A stretch of DNA of 64,000 bases from Hymenobacter cheonanensis (GCF_030581075.1 NZ_JAUQSW010000001.1:620001-684000), one strand, 5' to 3'. Shown: positions 46,516-56,545, counted from the stretch's first letter. Notes: generated by a model from the sequence alone, not told the origin. A program made the numbers and translations.

Positions 46516-49500
46516 ATGAAATATTCATTACCTTCTTTCTCGTCGCATCCTTCCGGTAGTCGGGTGAAAGCCAGTAGTAGTAACCCTACTGCCAAGTGGT
46601 TCACCTCTTTTTTACTGCTACTCAGCTTGTGCGGCTCACTCACCGCCGCCGCTGCCGGGAGTACCACTGTAGTCATCAGCCAGGTCTATGGCGGGGGTGG
46701 CAACAGCGGCGCCACCTACACCAACGACTTTATTGAACTGCACAACGTGTCGGGGGCCGACGTGTCGCTGGCCAACTACTCCGTGCAGTACACGAGTGGC
46801 ACAGGCACCTGGAGCGTCACGACGCTTTCCGGTACGATCGCGGCGGGTGGGTACTACCTGATTCAGGAGGCCGCGGGGAGCGGGGGCACGATGGCTTTGC
46901 CTACGCCCAACGCCACGGGTACCATTCCCCTGACCACCTCAGGGGCCAAGGTGGCCCTCGTGGCCTCGACTACGGCCTTGACGGGAACCTGCCCAGCGGC
47001 CGGTACGGTCGTCGACCTGGTCGGCTACGGCAGCACGACCTGCTTCGAAGGTACGGGCCCCACTCCCGCCCCCAGCAACACGCTGGCCGTGCTGCGCAGA
47101 GCCGGGGGCTGCACCGATACCGACCAGAACAGTACGGACTTTGTCACTGGCAGCCCTACCCCCCGCAACGGCACCTCCTCCACATTCTGCGTCACGGCGG
47201 CAACGAGCTTTACGCCTACTTCCGGCCAGGCGGGCCAGGTCGTGACCATTAGCGGCGGCCTGCTCAGCGGCATTACCAGCGTCAAGTTTGCGGGCGTGAA
47301 CGCAACTAACGTGTCGGCTTCGCCGAACACCGTCACGGCCACGGTAGCCGCCGGCACGCCCCTGGGGGCGGCTACGGTCGTCCTCTCCGACGGCACGACC
47401 TCGTACACGGCCCCGGGCACCTTCACCGTCACGTCGGCGAGCCTGACCGTGAGCGGGCTGGGGGCCACGAGCGCCTGCCCGGGCGGCTCGCTGGACGTCA
47501 CCTTCAGCGGCAACGGCACGTTCGCTGCCGGCAATGTCTTCCGCGTGGAGCTCTCCGACGCCGCGGGCACCTTTCCGGCCTCGCCCACCGTCGTGGGCTC
47601 GCTCACCAGCGCCAGCTCGGCCAGCCAGACAATTACGACGACCATTCCGGCCGCCACGGCAGGTGGTACCGGCTACAAAGTGCGCGTGACGGCCAGCAAC
47701 CCGGCCACCACCAGCAACGCCTCGGCGGCCTTTACGGTCAGCACCGTGCGCATTGCGCCCACGACCGCGCAGAACATTTACACGACGACCAACGGCCCGG
47801 CCCTGACGGTGACGGAAACGAGCACGCCCACGGCCCGCCAGTGGGCCTATGCCACGACCAGCGGGGGGCCTTACACGGACCTCCCTAACCAGACTGCCAC
47901 CAGTTATACCCCCGCTTTCTCGACCGCCGGCACTTACTACGTAGTCGCCCGCTCCACGTTCGCCTGCGGCCAGCAAGTGAGCAACGAGGTAGTAGTAAAC
48001 GTAACGGTCGCTCAGGCACCCACCCTCACCAGCTTCACCCCCACGAGCGGCCCGGCCGGCACCAGCGTCACGCTTACCGGCACCAATTTTAGCAGCGGGG
48101 CCACGGTGAGCTTCAACGGCACGCCCTCCCCCCAGGTCACGGTGGTTTCGGCCACCACCATCCGGGCGACGGCGCCCACGGGCGTGACCACCGGCCCCAT
48201 CAGCGTGACCACGGCCGGCGGCACGGCCACGAGCACGGCCAGCTTCACGGCCACCACCCGCACGCTCGTGCTGCTCGACGACTTCAACCGCTCGGATAGC
48301 CCCACGGTCGGCAACGGCTGGACGGAAACCGAAACGACGACCACGGGGGCTAGCCTCGTCAGCAACCAGCTCAAGCTAGCCGGCACGGCCAGCGGTCGCG
48401 AATTCGTCACGCGCAGCCTGGCTGCCAACTACGACCCGGTGCTCACCAACAATGGCCGCGTGCTGACCTGGGCCTGGAACATGCAGCAGACGCGCACCAA
48501 TCCCACCAGCTTCGATGCCAGCTCCTACGCCGTGGCCTACGTGCTGGCCGGCAGCAGCGACAACCTGCTCAGCGGCACCGGCTACGCCGTGGTCGTGGGC
48601 AACAGCGGCACGCCCGACCCCATCAAGCTCGTGCGCTACGCCAACGGCATTGCCTCGACCCTCACCCCCATCGTGGTGGGCGACGTGGACGCGGCCAATA
48701 AATTCCAGACGATTCGCGTCACCTACCTGCCCGACGAGGACTTGTGGACGCTGGAGGCGGCGACGGCTACCACGGCCTTCCAGGACCCGACCACGGCGAC
48801 CTACGCCACGCTGGGCTCGGCCAGCGACGGCACCTACACCACCACCGCGCTGCCCTACACCGGCTGCCTGTGGAACCACGCCACCTCGGCCACCGACTAC
48901 GCCCTCTTCGACAACCTCTACGTGACGGCGCCCTGCACGCTGGACGCCGAGCCCACGGCCGGCCCCACCGGCCCGGTGGCCAGCAGCCTGACTAGCAGCA
49001 GCGCCACGCTGAGCTGGACGGCCGGCGCGGGCTCCTCGCGCCTGGTGCTCGTGCGCCCGGCCTCGGCGGGGGCCGATGCCCCGACGGACGGCGCGGCCTA
49101 CGCCACCACGGCGCAGTACGGCCGCGGGGCGCTGGTGGGCACCAGCAGCTACGTGGTCTACACCGGCGCGGGTACCAGCGTCAGCGTGACCAACCTACAG
49201 CCCAACACCACCTACGCCTACCAGGTGTACGAGGCCGCCGGGGCCGGCTGCTCGCTCAACTACCTGCAGGCCAGCCCCGCCACGGGCACCTTCACCACGG
49301 CCCCCTGCATCGCGGCGGCCACGCCCACCGTGGCGGCCAGCGCCGTGCAGGCTACGCCCGCCACGTATAGCCTAACCCTGGGCTGGCAGAACGGCAACGG
49401 CGCGCAGCGGCTGGTCGTCGTGGCCGCCGGGCAGGCCCCGACCGCCGGTCCGCAGGATGCCACGGCCTACACGGCCTCGGCGCGCCTGGGCGCCGGCAGC

Positions 49501-51342
49501 GCCCTGGGTGGGGGCTTCGTCGTGTACAGCGGCGCGGGCAGCAGTACCACCGTCGCGGGCCTCACGCCCAATACGACATACTACGCCATCGTGTACGAGT
49601 TTAACGGGACCGGCTGCTCGGCCGCCTACCTGACCAGCGACTTGGCCGCGGTGTCGGCGACCACCGCAACCCCGCCCCCCGTCACCGCGGGCAGCTACCA
49701 CTTCTACCGCGGCAACCTGCACGGGCACAGCAGCTACTCCGACGGCAACAAGGACTCCGGCACGTCGGGGGCCTACACGCCCGCCGACGACTACGCCTTG
49801 GGCCGGCTGGCCCAGCAGTTTGACTTCATGGGCATTTCGGAGCACAACCACAGCCAGGCGGGCATGGAACTTGCCAACTATGCCAAGGGCTTGCAACAGG
49901 CGGATAGGGCCAACGACGAGGGCAACTTCGTTACCCTCTACGGCATGGAGTGGGGCACCATCAGCGGGGGCGGCCACGTCGTGGTGTATGGCTATCCCAA
50001 ACTCATCGGCTGGGAGCCGACTTTCTACGACGTGTACGTGGCCAAGGGGGACTACACCGGCCCCAACGGCTTGTTTGCCACCGTGGCCCAGCAGCCCGGC
50101 ACGTTTACCTACCTGGCCCACCCCGCCTCCACGGACTACAACGGGCTGTTCAACAGCTCGCTCAACGCCACGGTGGCCGATGTGCTGGTGGGCTCGGCCA
50201 TGCGTACCGGGCCCGCCTTCTCGCAGAACACGACCTACAGCAACCCGCCCTCCAGCACGTACGAGGCGCGCTTTAAAGACGCGCTGCGCCTGGGCTACCA
50301 CGTGGCCCCCACGGTGGATCACGACACCCACTACTCCGTTTTCGGCCGCTCAACCCCCGGCCGGCTGGTCGTGCTGGCGACGACGCTGAGCCGGGCTGCC
50401 CTGCTGGACGCGCTGCAGCAACGGCGCTTCTACGCCTCCGACGACTTTAACACGGAAGTACTGCTGACGGCCGGCACCCAGGTGATGGGCAGCATTACCA
50501 CCCAGGCTGGCCCGCCCACGCTGGCGGTGAGCGTCAACGACCCGGACCCCAACGACGCAGTCGCCTCCATTACCCTGTTCAACGGCATCCCCGGCTCGGG
50601 CGTGGAAGCCCAACAGGTGGCCAGCAGCACGGGCAGCGCCACGCTCTCGTATTCGGACCCGATTCCCGACCAGGCCACCTACTATTACTACGCCGTCATC
50701 ACGCAGGCCGATGGCGACAAGATCTGGACCGCTCCCATCTGGTACACGCGCAACGACGCGCTCAGTGGACCGCTGCCCGTGCAGCTGGTACGCTTCCAGG
50801 CCGTGCTGCAGAACGAGCAGGAAGCGGTGCTGCGCTGGGCCACGTCCTCGGAGCTGCACAGCGCTTACTTCGCCGTGGAGCGCTCCGCCGACGGGGTGCA
50901 CTTCACCGAGGTCGGCCGCCTGTCGGGCGCGGGCTCCAGCCTGGTCGCGCACAGCTACGAGCTGCGCGACCGCCAGGCCTTGACGGGTCTCACCTACTAC
51001 CGCCTGCGGCAGGTTGATACGGACCAGGCGACGAGCTACAGTCCAGTCGTGACGCTGCAGCCCACGGCCCGCGAGGCGGCCGAGGCGCACGTGTATCCCA
51101 ATCCGAGCGTGGGCACGGCCGTCACCCGGCTGGCCCTGCGCGGGCTGACCAATCAGGTGCTGGACGTGCGCGTAACCGATATGCTGGGGCGCGTGGTTAG
51201 CACCCAGCGCGTGATTCCCATCGGCTACCAGGCCGACGTGCCCCTGACCCTACCTACCAGTCTGGCGCCGGGCGTCTACAGCGTAACGCTGCGCGCGAGC
51301 GGGCAGCTCTGGACCACCCGCCTGGTCATTGCGCCGCGGTAG
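46516..51342 (+). CDS. Giant secreted protein: lamin-tail, IPT, FN3-like and PHP domains, type IX cargo
   Basis: About 1608 residues from ATG 46516 (an ATG at 46480 is also possible). Order: signal peptide; lamin-tail-like domain (TVVISQVYGGGGNSGATYTN, DFIELHN); IPT/TIG-like domain (FTPTSGQAGQVVTISG); a beta domain; a second IPT (FTPTSGPAGTSVTLTG); a lectin-like beta domain; two FN3-like domains with SRLVLVRPAS and QRLVVVAAG; and a PHP metallohydrolase (YRGNLHGHSSYSDG, GISEHNHSQ, HPAS). The C-terminal type IX secretion domain has VYPNPSVGTA and YSVTLRASGQLWTTRLVIAP. It probably acts outside the cell on phosphoesters, anchored by the type IX system. Confidence 0.85.
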   Translation: MKYSLPSFSSHPSGSRVKASSSNPTAKWFTSFLLLLSLCGSLTAAAAGSTTVVISQVYGGGGNSGATYTNDFIELHNVSGADVSLANYSVQYTSGTGTWSVTTLSGTIAAGGYYLIQEAAGSGGTMALPTPNATGTIPLTTSGAKVALVASTTALTGTCPAAGTVVDLVGYGSTTCFEGTGPTPAPSNTLAVLRRAGGCTDTDQNSTDFVTGSPTPRNGTSSTFCVTAATSFTPTSGQAGQVVTISGGLLSGITSVKFAGVNATNVSASPNTVTATVAAGTPLGAATVVLSDGTTSYTAPGTFTVTSASLTVSGLGATSACPGGSLDVTFSGNGTFAAGNVFRVELSDAAGTFPASPTVVGSLTSASSASQTITTTIPAATAGGTGYKVRVTASNPATTSNASAAFTVSTVRIAPTTAQNIYTTTNGPALTVTETSTPTARQWAYATTSGGPYTDLPNQTATSYTPAFSTAGTYYVVARSTFACGQQVSNEVVVNVTVAQAPTLTSFTPTSGPAGTSVTLTGTNFSSGATVSFNGTPSPQVTVVSATTIRATAPTGVTTGPISVTTAGGTATSTASFTATTRTLVLLDDFNRSDSPTVGNGWTETETTTTGASLVSNQLKLAGTASGREFVTRSLAANYDPVLTNNGRVLTWAWNMQQTRTNPTSFDASSYAVAYVLAGSSDNLLSGTGYAVVVGNSGTPDPIKLVRYANGIASTLTPIVVGDVDAANKFQTIRVTYLPDEDLWTLEAATATTAFQDPTTATYATLGSASDGTYTTTALPYTGCLWNHATSATDYALFDNLYVTAPCTLDAEPTAGPTGPVASSLTSSSATLSWTAGAGSSRLVLVRPASAGADAPTDGAAYATTAQYGRGALVGTSSYVVYTGAGTSVSVTNLQPNTTYAYQVYEAAGAGCSLNYLQASPATGTFTTAPCIAAATPTVAASAVQATPATYSLTLGWQNGNGAQRLVVVAAGQAPTAGPQDATAYTASARLGAGSALGGGFVVYSGAGSSTTVAGLTPNTTYYAIVYEFNGTGCSAAYLTSDLAAVSATTATPPPVTAGSYHFYRGNLHGHSSYSDGNKDSGTSGAYTPADDYALGRLAQQFDFMGISEHNHSQAGMELANYAKGLQQADRANDEGNFVTLYGMEWGTISGGGHVVVYGYPKLIGWEPTFYDVYVAKGDYTGPNGLFATVAQQPGTFTYLAHPASTDYNGLFNSSLNATVADVLVGSAMRTGPAFSQNTTYSNPPSSTYEARFKDALRLGYHVAPTVDHDTHYSVFGRSTPGRLVVLATTLSRAALLDALQQRRFYASDDFNTEVLLTAGTQVMGSITTQAGPPTLAVSVNDPDPNDAVASITLFNGIPGSGVEAQQVASSTGSATLSYSDPIPDQATYYYYAVITQADGDKIWTAPIWYTRNDALSGPLPVQLVRFQAVLQNEQEAVLRWATSSELHSAYFAVERSADGVHFTEVGRLSGAGSSLVAHSYELRDRQALTGLTYYRLRQVDTDQATSYSPVVTLQPTAREAAEAHVYPNPSVGTAVTRLALRGLTNQVLDVRVTDMLGRVVSTQRVIPIGYQADVPLTLPTSLAPGVYSVTLRASGQLWTTRLVIAPR

Positions 51343-51363
51343 CCTTATTGGGTACAGCTGAGT

Positions 51364-51395
51364 AAAAGCCCCGCCCTCCCCAGGGCGGGGCTTTT
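51364..51395 (+). terminator. Strong bidirectional terminator
   Basis: AAAAGCCCCGCCCT pairs perfectly with AGGGCGGGGCTTTT around a CCCC loop; T-run follows. It lies 20 bases after the giant gene's stop. Confidence 0.85.
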
Positions 51396-51405
51396 CTTTG
51401 TCCTT

Positions 51406-52314
51406 ATGCTTACCTCGACGCCGCGGCTTTTCGTGCTCGCCCTCCTGCTCTCGCTGGCAGCGCCCAGCTACGCCCAATCGGCGGGGCCGGTGGCCGTTGT
51501 CCGCCTGCCGTTTGACCTAGTGGGTGGTTTGATTGTGCTGCGTAACCTGCCGCTCAATGACCAGCGGGGGGACTTCGTGCTCGATACGGGCTGCCAATAC
51601 GGCCTGCTGCTGGACCAAACCGCGTTCAGCACTCACGTGCAGCCCGCCCCAACCCGCGGGTTAAGCGCCACGGGCGTCGTGGCCCAGCAGCAGGTGCCGG
51701 TCCGCCACTTTCAGCTCGGCAGCGCCCACTACGCCAACCTGACGGCAATCGCTACCTCTCTGGCGCCCATCCGCCGGGCGGTAGGGCCTCGCCTGCTGGG
51801 GCTGGTAGGCTACGGACTGCTGCGTGACTACGAAGTCGTCCTTGATTACGCCCACCGGCAGCTGACGTGCTACCCGCTGAACCGACCAGGACCCCGCCCG
51901 TTTACGCGGCGCGACTCCGTGGCCTTCACGCTGGAAAAGGGCTGGCCCGTGGTGGTGGGCACGATCGGCCAGGTACCGGTCCGGCTGCTGCTCGATAAGG
52001 GTGCCATGGCCAACAACCTCGACGCCGTCTTTAGCCAGCGCCTGCCGGCCCCCCTGCGGCCGCGCGTGCTCGGGTCCGAGGTGGTGATTGGCGCGGCTGG
52101 CCAGCATGCGGCGCAGCGGGCCCTGCTACCCATCTTGACCGTGGGAAGAACCGACTGGCATGACTTGCCAGTGGTGCTCGCCGCGCTGGCCCGCCCCAGC
52201 AGTGGCCGGGCACTTCCTTACCAGGGGGTACTGGGCTTCTCTTTTCTTAGTCAAGATGTGCTCGTTAGCTTTCACTACGGCCGCCGCCAGTTCTACGCCC
52301 TGCAGCCCCAATAA
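51406..52314 (+). CDS. Retropepsin-like aspartyl protease, secreted
   Basis: A 302-residue protein with signal peptide ending SYAQS. FVLDTGCQYGLLLD at about 57-70 is the first D-T-G active site of retropepsin-like clan AA proteases. A second lobe has LLLDKGAMANN at about 194, where the Thr is replaced by Lys. LVGYGLLRDYEVVLDYAH and GVLGFSFLSQDVLVSFHY are the typical strands after each lobe. The second site may be inactive or altered. Likely periplasmic. Start follows the terminator of the preceding gene. Confidence 0.7.
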   Translation: MLTSTPRLFVLALLLSLAAPSYAQSAGPVAVVRLPFDLVGGLIVLRNLPLNDQRGDFVLDTGCQYGLLLDQTAFSTHVQPAPTRGLSATGVVAQQQVPVRHFQLGSAHYANLTAIATSLAPIRRAVGPRLLGLVGYGLLRDYEVVLDYAHRQLTCYPLNRPGPRPFTRRDSVAFTLEKGWPVVVGTIGQVPVRLLLDKGAMANNLDAVFSQRLPAPLRPRVLGSEVVIGAAGQHAAQRALLPILTVGRTDWHDLPVVLAALARPSSGRALPYQGVLGFSFLSQDVLVSFHYGRRQFYALQPQ

Positions 52315-52352
52315 GCATGACCTTCTACGCCTTTCGCCAGCTCTCTTCCGTC

Positions 52353-52580
52353 ATGCAACTCTACTGGGTGCTCCAGCACGGCACTTACCTAGCCCAGCGC
52401 TGGGAAGCCGATGACGATGGGGTCAACCTCTACCACTGCGCCGATGAGGGCCGCGGCTTCTTTGTCGAGGTCGGGGTGGATTATGGCCAGGAACAGCCGA
52501 TAGTGCTGCGGAGCTTCGTGAGCAGTGTGCCGCTGGAAGATTACTGCCACTATGTGCGGCTGCTATGGGAAGGTACGTAA
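52353..52580 (+). CDS. Small hypothetical protein
   Basis: 75 residues from ATG 52353 (an ATG at 52317 is possible). MQLYWVLQHGTYLAQRWEAD, GVNLYHCADEGRGFFVEVGV and QPIVLRSFVSSVPLEDYCHY give a compact alpha/beta domain with two Cys. It is cytoplasmic by composition. No family name can be given, but the WxAxxDGVxLYHxxDxxRGFFVEVG pattern looks like a conserved small protein. Confidence 0.55.
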   Translation: MQLYWVLQHGTYLAQRWEADDDGVNLYHCADEGRGFFVEVGVDYGQEQPIVLRSFVSSVPLEDYCHYVRLLWEGT

Positions 52581-52736
52581 GGAGTCTCCAGTCGAGACGC
52601 ACCCCTAGCTTTTTTGCTCGCATCCGACGCGGCGTGGTGTTGGATACAACCGGAGTAACAAATTAGTAGAGATAGAATTTTTTAAGGTCATATCTTTACC
52701 TTGGTGCGCTGCTAATGGCGCGCTTTAGCATTATCC

Positions 52737-54428
52737 ATGAAGCACTTTTTCGCTTTCCGGAACAGTTGGCTCGTTTGGGTCGTAGGGCTCCTCCTGTTGG
52801 CAGGACCGAGAGCTTGGGCGCAAGCTCCCAGTTGGCAGAGCGCAGTAGCTTTTAGTGGCACCCAATCCTATGTCAACGCTTCGGTGGTAGACGGTGCGGG
52901 CAACATCTACCTGACGGGGCAGTTTACCGGCACGGCAAACTTTGGAAACACTACGCTCACCAGCCCTGGCAGCGGCAGCGACATATTTGTTGCCAAATGG
53001 GACCGCGAAAGCAATCGCTTTGCCTGGGCCAAGCAGGCTGGGGGTAGTGGAACCGATATTGGGACGGCCATCGCCCGCAACGGGGCTGACATCTACGTAA
53101 CGGGTTGGTTTAGCGCCCTCAACGCCGATTTTGGGGTTACTACCCTGCATAACCTCACCTCCTCTACCAATGACCTCTTCGTAGCAAAGCTGACCGATAC
53201 TGGGCTCGACGCTACCTTTTCCTGGGCTCGACAGGTAGGCAGCTCCGGTTATGAGAGTGGCTATGCTATCGCGGTGAGTGGGGCGAACGTCTATATAACG
53301 GGAATCTTCACCAGTCCCACCCTTACCATTGGCGCGACTACCCTACCCAATTCCGGTCCTGCTGAGCCGCTGACCACAAACGGCTTTATATGTAAGCTAA
53401 CGGATGAGGGCAGCTTCTGTACGTTCGGCTGGACCCAGCCCTTTATTGGTAGTAGTTATCCTACCGCGCTAGCCGTCCAAGGGGCGAACGTGTATGTTAC
53501 AGGCTATTTTGGCGGCACCCTTCGGGCGGGCAACACGAAGCTGACAGCGGCGGCCTACTATGATGTGTTCGTGGTTAAATTAGCTGATCAGGGTGCTTCC
53601 AGTACGTGGACCTGGGCAAAACAAGCCGGCAGTCCGGGCTCTACACAGGCCACGGCTATCGCAGTAAGTGGCCCGAGTATCTACCTGACGGGCTACTTCT
53701 ATGCCACTGCCAGCTTTGGCCTCACTTCCGTTAGCAGCGCTGGTGGTAGCGATGTCTTTGTCGCGAAGCTTACGGATTCGGGCACCGACGCGGCCTTCAA
53801 CTGGTCCGCGGCGGGGGGCGGGGCGGACATCGACGAGGCCTATGGCCTTACCCTGGCCGGCTCGGACGTTTACGTTTGCGGCGCCATTGGCAGTCCGGTT
53901 GCCACTTTTGGGACGGCGAGCTTAACCCACGCCACCAATAATTATTTCAGTCGGGATGGCTTCATCGCTCACCTCACGGATGCCGGAGCTAGCCCGTCCT
54001 TCACCTGGGCTAAGGCAATGGGCGGCCAGGGTAATGATGGTATTTACGCCGTAGCGCTCAGCGGCCTGACTCTTTTTGGTGCGGGGTATATTTCCCCAGC
54101 CGCCTCCTTCGACACTATCCTCATTCCCGCTTCGGCCGGCCTGCAAATTGGCTTCCTGGCTTCGCTATCCGACGCCCCCTTGCTGGCTACTACCCCCGGC
54201 TTGCCCAACCCTAGCTTTACGCTGGCCCCTAACCCGGCACGTGCCAAGACCCTGGTAACGCGGCAGGGCTACAGCTCCTCGATCCTGACGGTAGTTGATG
54301 CTGTGGGGCGGACGGTGCGCACAGTACCAGCCAGCCTGGGCGCAGTCGCCCTCGACCTAACGGGCCTGCCGCCTGGGGTATACGTAGTCCGCACCGCTAA
54401 TCAGGCCGCCAAGCTTGTTGTGGAATAG
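52737..54428 (+). CDS. SBBP-type beta-propeller secreted protein, type IX cargo
   Basis: A 563-residue protein. Signal peptide to WAQAP. Seven or so repeats of about 60 residues, each with NIYLTGQFTGTANFG / DIFVAKWDR-like strands (NVYITGIF, NVYVTGYF, SIYLTGYF, DVYVCGAI). These are the SBBP/NHL-like propeller repeats found in surface proteins of Bacteroidota. The last 75 residues are a type A type IX sorting domain (LAPNPARAKTLV ... LTGLPPGVYVVRTANQAAKL VVE). It is likely displayed or released outside the cell. Confidence 0.8.
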   Translation: MKHFFAFRNSWLVWVVGLLLLAGPRAWAQAPSWQSAVAFSGTQSYVNASVVDGAGNIYLTGQFTGTANFGNTTLTSPGSGSDIFVAKWDRESNRFAWAKQAGGSGTDIGTAIARNGADIYVTGWFSALNADFGVTTLHNLTSSTNDLFVAKLTDTGLDATFSWARQVGSSGYESGYAIAVSGANVYITGIFTSPTLTIGATTLPNSGPAEPLTTNGFICKLTDEGSFCTFGWTQPFIGSSYPTALAVQGANVYVTGYFGGTLRAGNTKLTAAAYYDVFVVKLADQGASSTWTWAKQAGSPGSTQATAIAVSGPSIYLTGYFYATASFGLTSVSSAGGSDVFVAKLTDSGTDAAFNWSAAGGGADIDEAYGLTLAGSDVYVCGAIGSPVATFGTASLTHATNNYFSRDGFIAHLTDAGASPSFTWAKAMGGQGNDGIYAVALSGLTLFGAGYISPAASFDTILIPASAGLQIGFLASLSDAPLLATTPGLPNPSFTLAPNPARAKTLVTRQGYSSSILTVVDAVGRTVRTVPASLGAVALDLTGLPPGVYVVRTANQAAKLVVE

Positions 54429-54492
54429 GGCGCTTGTTCTGGGACCTCAGCCCAAGCCGGCTTCCCATGCCGGTGGGGCGCCCAAGTACTAG

Positions 54493-54981
54493 CTAGAGTC
54501 TCGGGAGCGCTTGCTGTAGCTGTTGTTGAAAGCTGACGAGATCGGGGCCAAAGTCCCGGTCATTGAGCAAGCGCTCCAGCGGTAACCAATGCACCAAGTC
54601 GGGGTTACCCGTGGGCGAGCGGACCCGAAAAGCGAGGAGTACATATTGCCAGCCCGCTCGCTCCCGACGCACCTGCACGGCAAACCGTAGCGCCACGCCT
54701 ACGTGTACGCCGCGCAGTTGGCCTTGGTAAAGCTGCGTAGAGTCGGCCTGCGTTTGCAGTTCTGTCCACACCGAGCAGGTGCTAGTGAGCCAAGCTCGTA
54801 AATGCTCAGCCTGAATAATGGCGGAGGCTAGTGGGCGTGCTGTGGGAGCCGTGAATACGACTGTAGCTGTGGGGTAATTGATAGGCCAGAAGGATGCAGT
54901 TGGTCGCAAGGCTTCGGCAGTGGGGCGCTGGGCGACAGCTGGGCTAGCGAGCAACAGAAAGATAGGGAGGCAGGCTTTCAC
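54493..54981 (-). CDS. Secreted protein of unknown function
   Basis: A 162-residue protein with signal peptide MKACLPIFLLLASPAVAQ. The mature part has VVFTAPTARPLASAIIQAEH, LRAWLTSTCSVWTELQ and LQTQADSTQLYQGQLRGVH VGVALRFAVQV. It is alpha/beta and resembles DUF4468-type periplasmic domains in layout, but the match is not certain. Convergent with the propeller gene. Confidence 0.5.
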   Translation of the reverse strand: MKACLPIFLLLASPAVAQRPTAEALRPTASFWPINYPTATVVFTAPTARPLASAIIQAEHLRAWLTSTCSVWTELQTQADSTQLYQGQLRGVHVGVALRFAVQVRRERAGWQYVLLAFRVRSPTGNPDLVHWLPLERLLNDRDFGPDLVSFQQQLQQALPRL

Positions 54982-55057
54982 TAGACCAAGCTACAAAACC
55001 GGTCGCCGTTTAGCGGTAAGGCCGGACACGCGCCTCGTTTAGGTAGCCTGTCTAAGC

Positions 55058-56359
55058 TCAAAACCGGGTGACGTAGCGGGCGTCCGACACGTTGTTGATA
55101 AAGCTTACGGTATGACGCGCCAGGTCACGGGCAAAGCTGGGGGTGTTGGTCAGGCCAGTAAAGCGCAAGGCCGCGTCGGTGTGCATGGCCTGGCTAAGGG
55201 TAGCAGACTGGCCGTAGCTGGCATAGGCGGCGGCAAACAAAGGCTCGGCAGCGGCTAGGCGCTGCATGGATGGTACGCGGTCGCGCTTGGTGCGTTGATT
55301 GAACTCAGGGTCGACGGGCAGCAGATTCCAGAGCTCGTTAAGGGGATAGATGGCCAGCGGGAGCAGGTGGTCGAGGTCGTAGGGGGTGGAGTGGGCAATA
55401 ATTTTTTGGGTCCAGGGGCAGGTGAAGGAAACTTGCTCGTGCAGGAGAATATCGACCTGATTACGCTCCCAAGAAAGCGGGCGCCGGTTGTCAGGTCGGG
55501 CGGTGAGTAAGGTGTAGATGTGCCCGCGCGTGAGTGAAGGAGTAGTGGCGTCCTGAGTAACGCCCTCTGTGAAAAGGCACCACTCATGAATGCAGAGGGC
55601 TTCGACGTAGAGAGAAAGTCGGTGGAAGGCCTGCCACAGCGGGGCGGCGACTACCACGCACACATCGGTGGGAGTAGTACCGGGAAGCGGCAGAGCGCGG
55701 CCAGCTAGGTGGCTAAAACGCGCGGGCTGGGGAAACAGGACCCACTGCTCGGGGCCAGCGTACTGGATGGGTTTGCGGATGGCGGCCGTGATAGCCGTGA
55801 GGGCCTGCTCATAGGCACGAACCAGCGGTACTGGGTAGGTAGCGCGCCGCCGGGGGGTACGCATCTCGGTAAAAAGAAAGAAGCCGTCGGCGGGCTCGGC
55901 GGGGGTGAGCAGGGTGCGCTGCCACTCAGCTCGGAGTTGCGTGAGGGCAGGGCGAAAGCTGACATCGTTGCGCAGCAGCGCGCGCGGGCCCTGGTAGATA
56001 GGCTGCGGGCCCATAAAGGGCCAGTAGTAAGCAGCCCATAATTCGGCAATGCGCATCAGAGGAACTGCCACGGGCTGCTCGAGTTGCGCCAGGCCGGGGT
56101 ACGAGAGAACAAGGTCGTTGAGCGCACGCAGCAAGGCTATTTTATAGCTAGTGGTTTTGCTATCGTGCTTGAGAATGGTGGCAAGGGAATGCTCACCCGG
56201 GGTAGGCAGCATAGGGAATAGGTAGCGAAACAGGTTGAACAAGGGTAGCTGCCTATATCCATCTAGTCCCCGGCGTTTTTTGCCGGGGCGTTGACGCATA
56301 GCCTCAGTCTCCGCATACAGCACCTGCAGCACAGGCGCACCAATGTAAGGTTCACGCAA
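55058..56359 (-). CDS. HNH endonuclease-domain protein
   Basis: A 433-residue protein. The N-terminal part carries ATILKHDSKTTSYKIALLRA, a helical block typical of a group of HNH proteins linked to restriction. The C-terminal HNH core is FTCPWTQKIIAHSTPYDLDH followed by LLPLAIYPLNELWNLLPVDP and EFNQRTKRDRVPS. Asp-His and Asn in DLDH...NLLP...FN form the beta-beta-alpha metal site. It may be a defence nuclease or restriction component. Alone on the minus strand. Confidence 0.75.
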   Translation of the reverse strand: MREPYIGAPVLQVLYAETEAMRQRPGKKRRGLDGYRQLPLFNLFRYLFPMLPTPGEHSLATILKHDSKTTSYKIALLRALNDLVLSYPGLAQLEQPVAVPLMRIAELWAAYYWPFMGPQPIYQGPRALLRNDVSFRPALTQLRAEWQRTLLTPAEPADGFFLFTEMRTPRRRATYPVPLVRAYEQALTAITAAIRKPIQYAGPEQWVLFPQPARFSHLAGRALPLPGTTPTDVCVVVAAPLWQAFHRLSLYVEALCIHEWCLFTEGVTQDATTPSLTRGHIYTLLTARPDNRRPLSWERNQVDILLHEQVSFTCPWTQKIIAHSTPYDLDHLLPLAIYPLNELWNLLPVDPEFNQRTKRDRVPSMQRLAAAEPLFAAAYASYGQSATLSQAMHTDAALRFTGLTNTPSFARDLARHTVSFINNVSDARYVTRF

Positions 56360-56545
56360 TGGTAGTGTGTTACGGTAGCGCGTAGCACCTATATACTAGT
56401 AAGCCCGGAGACTAGATGCAGCAAAGTGAGGGGAAAGCCACCACACAGGGTAGCTAGCAGCTGACTCTATGAGGAGAAAAAGCTCGCAGCTTAATTGCAC
56501 AATTACAAGCTCGCTAATTAGCAACTTGTTGCCGAAAAAAACACG
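56360..56545. other. Intergenic stretch upstream of the HNH gene
   Basis: About 190 bases that should hold the minus-strand HNH promoter. No hairpin or open frame of note is seen in the first 100 bases. Confidence 0.3.

Noticed and set aside
46939..50331. Long minus-strand frames opposite the giant type IX cargo gene
   Set aside because: High-GC shadow frames with Arg/Gly/Ala-biased composition; the plus strand has clear domains.
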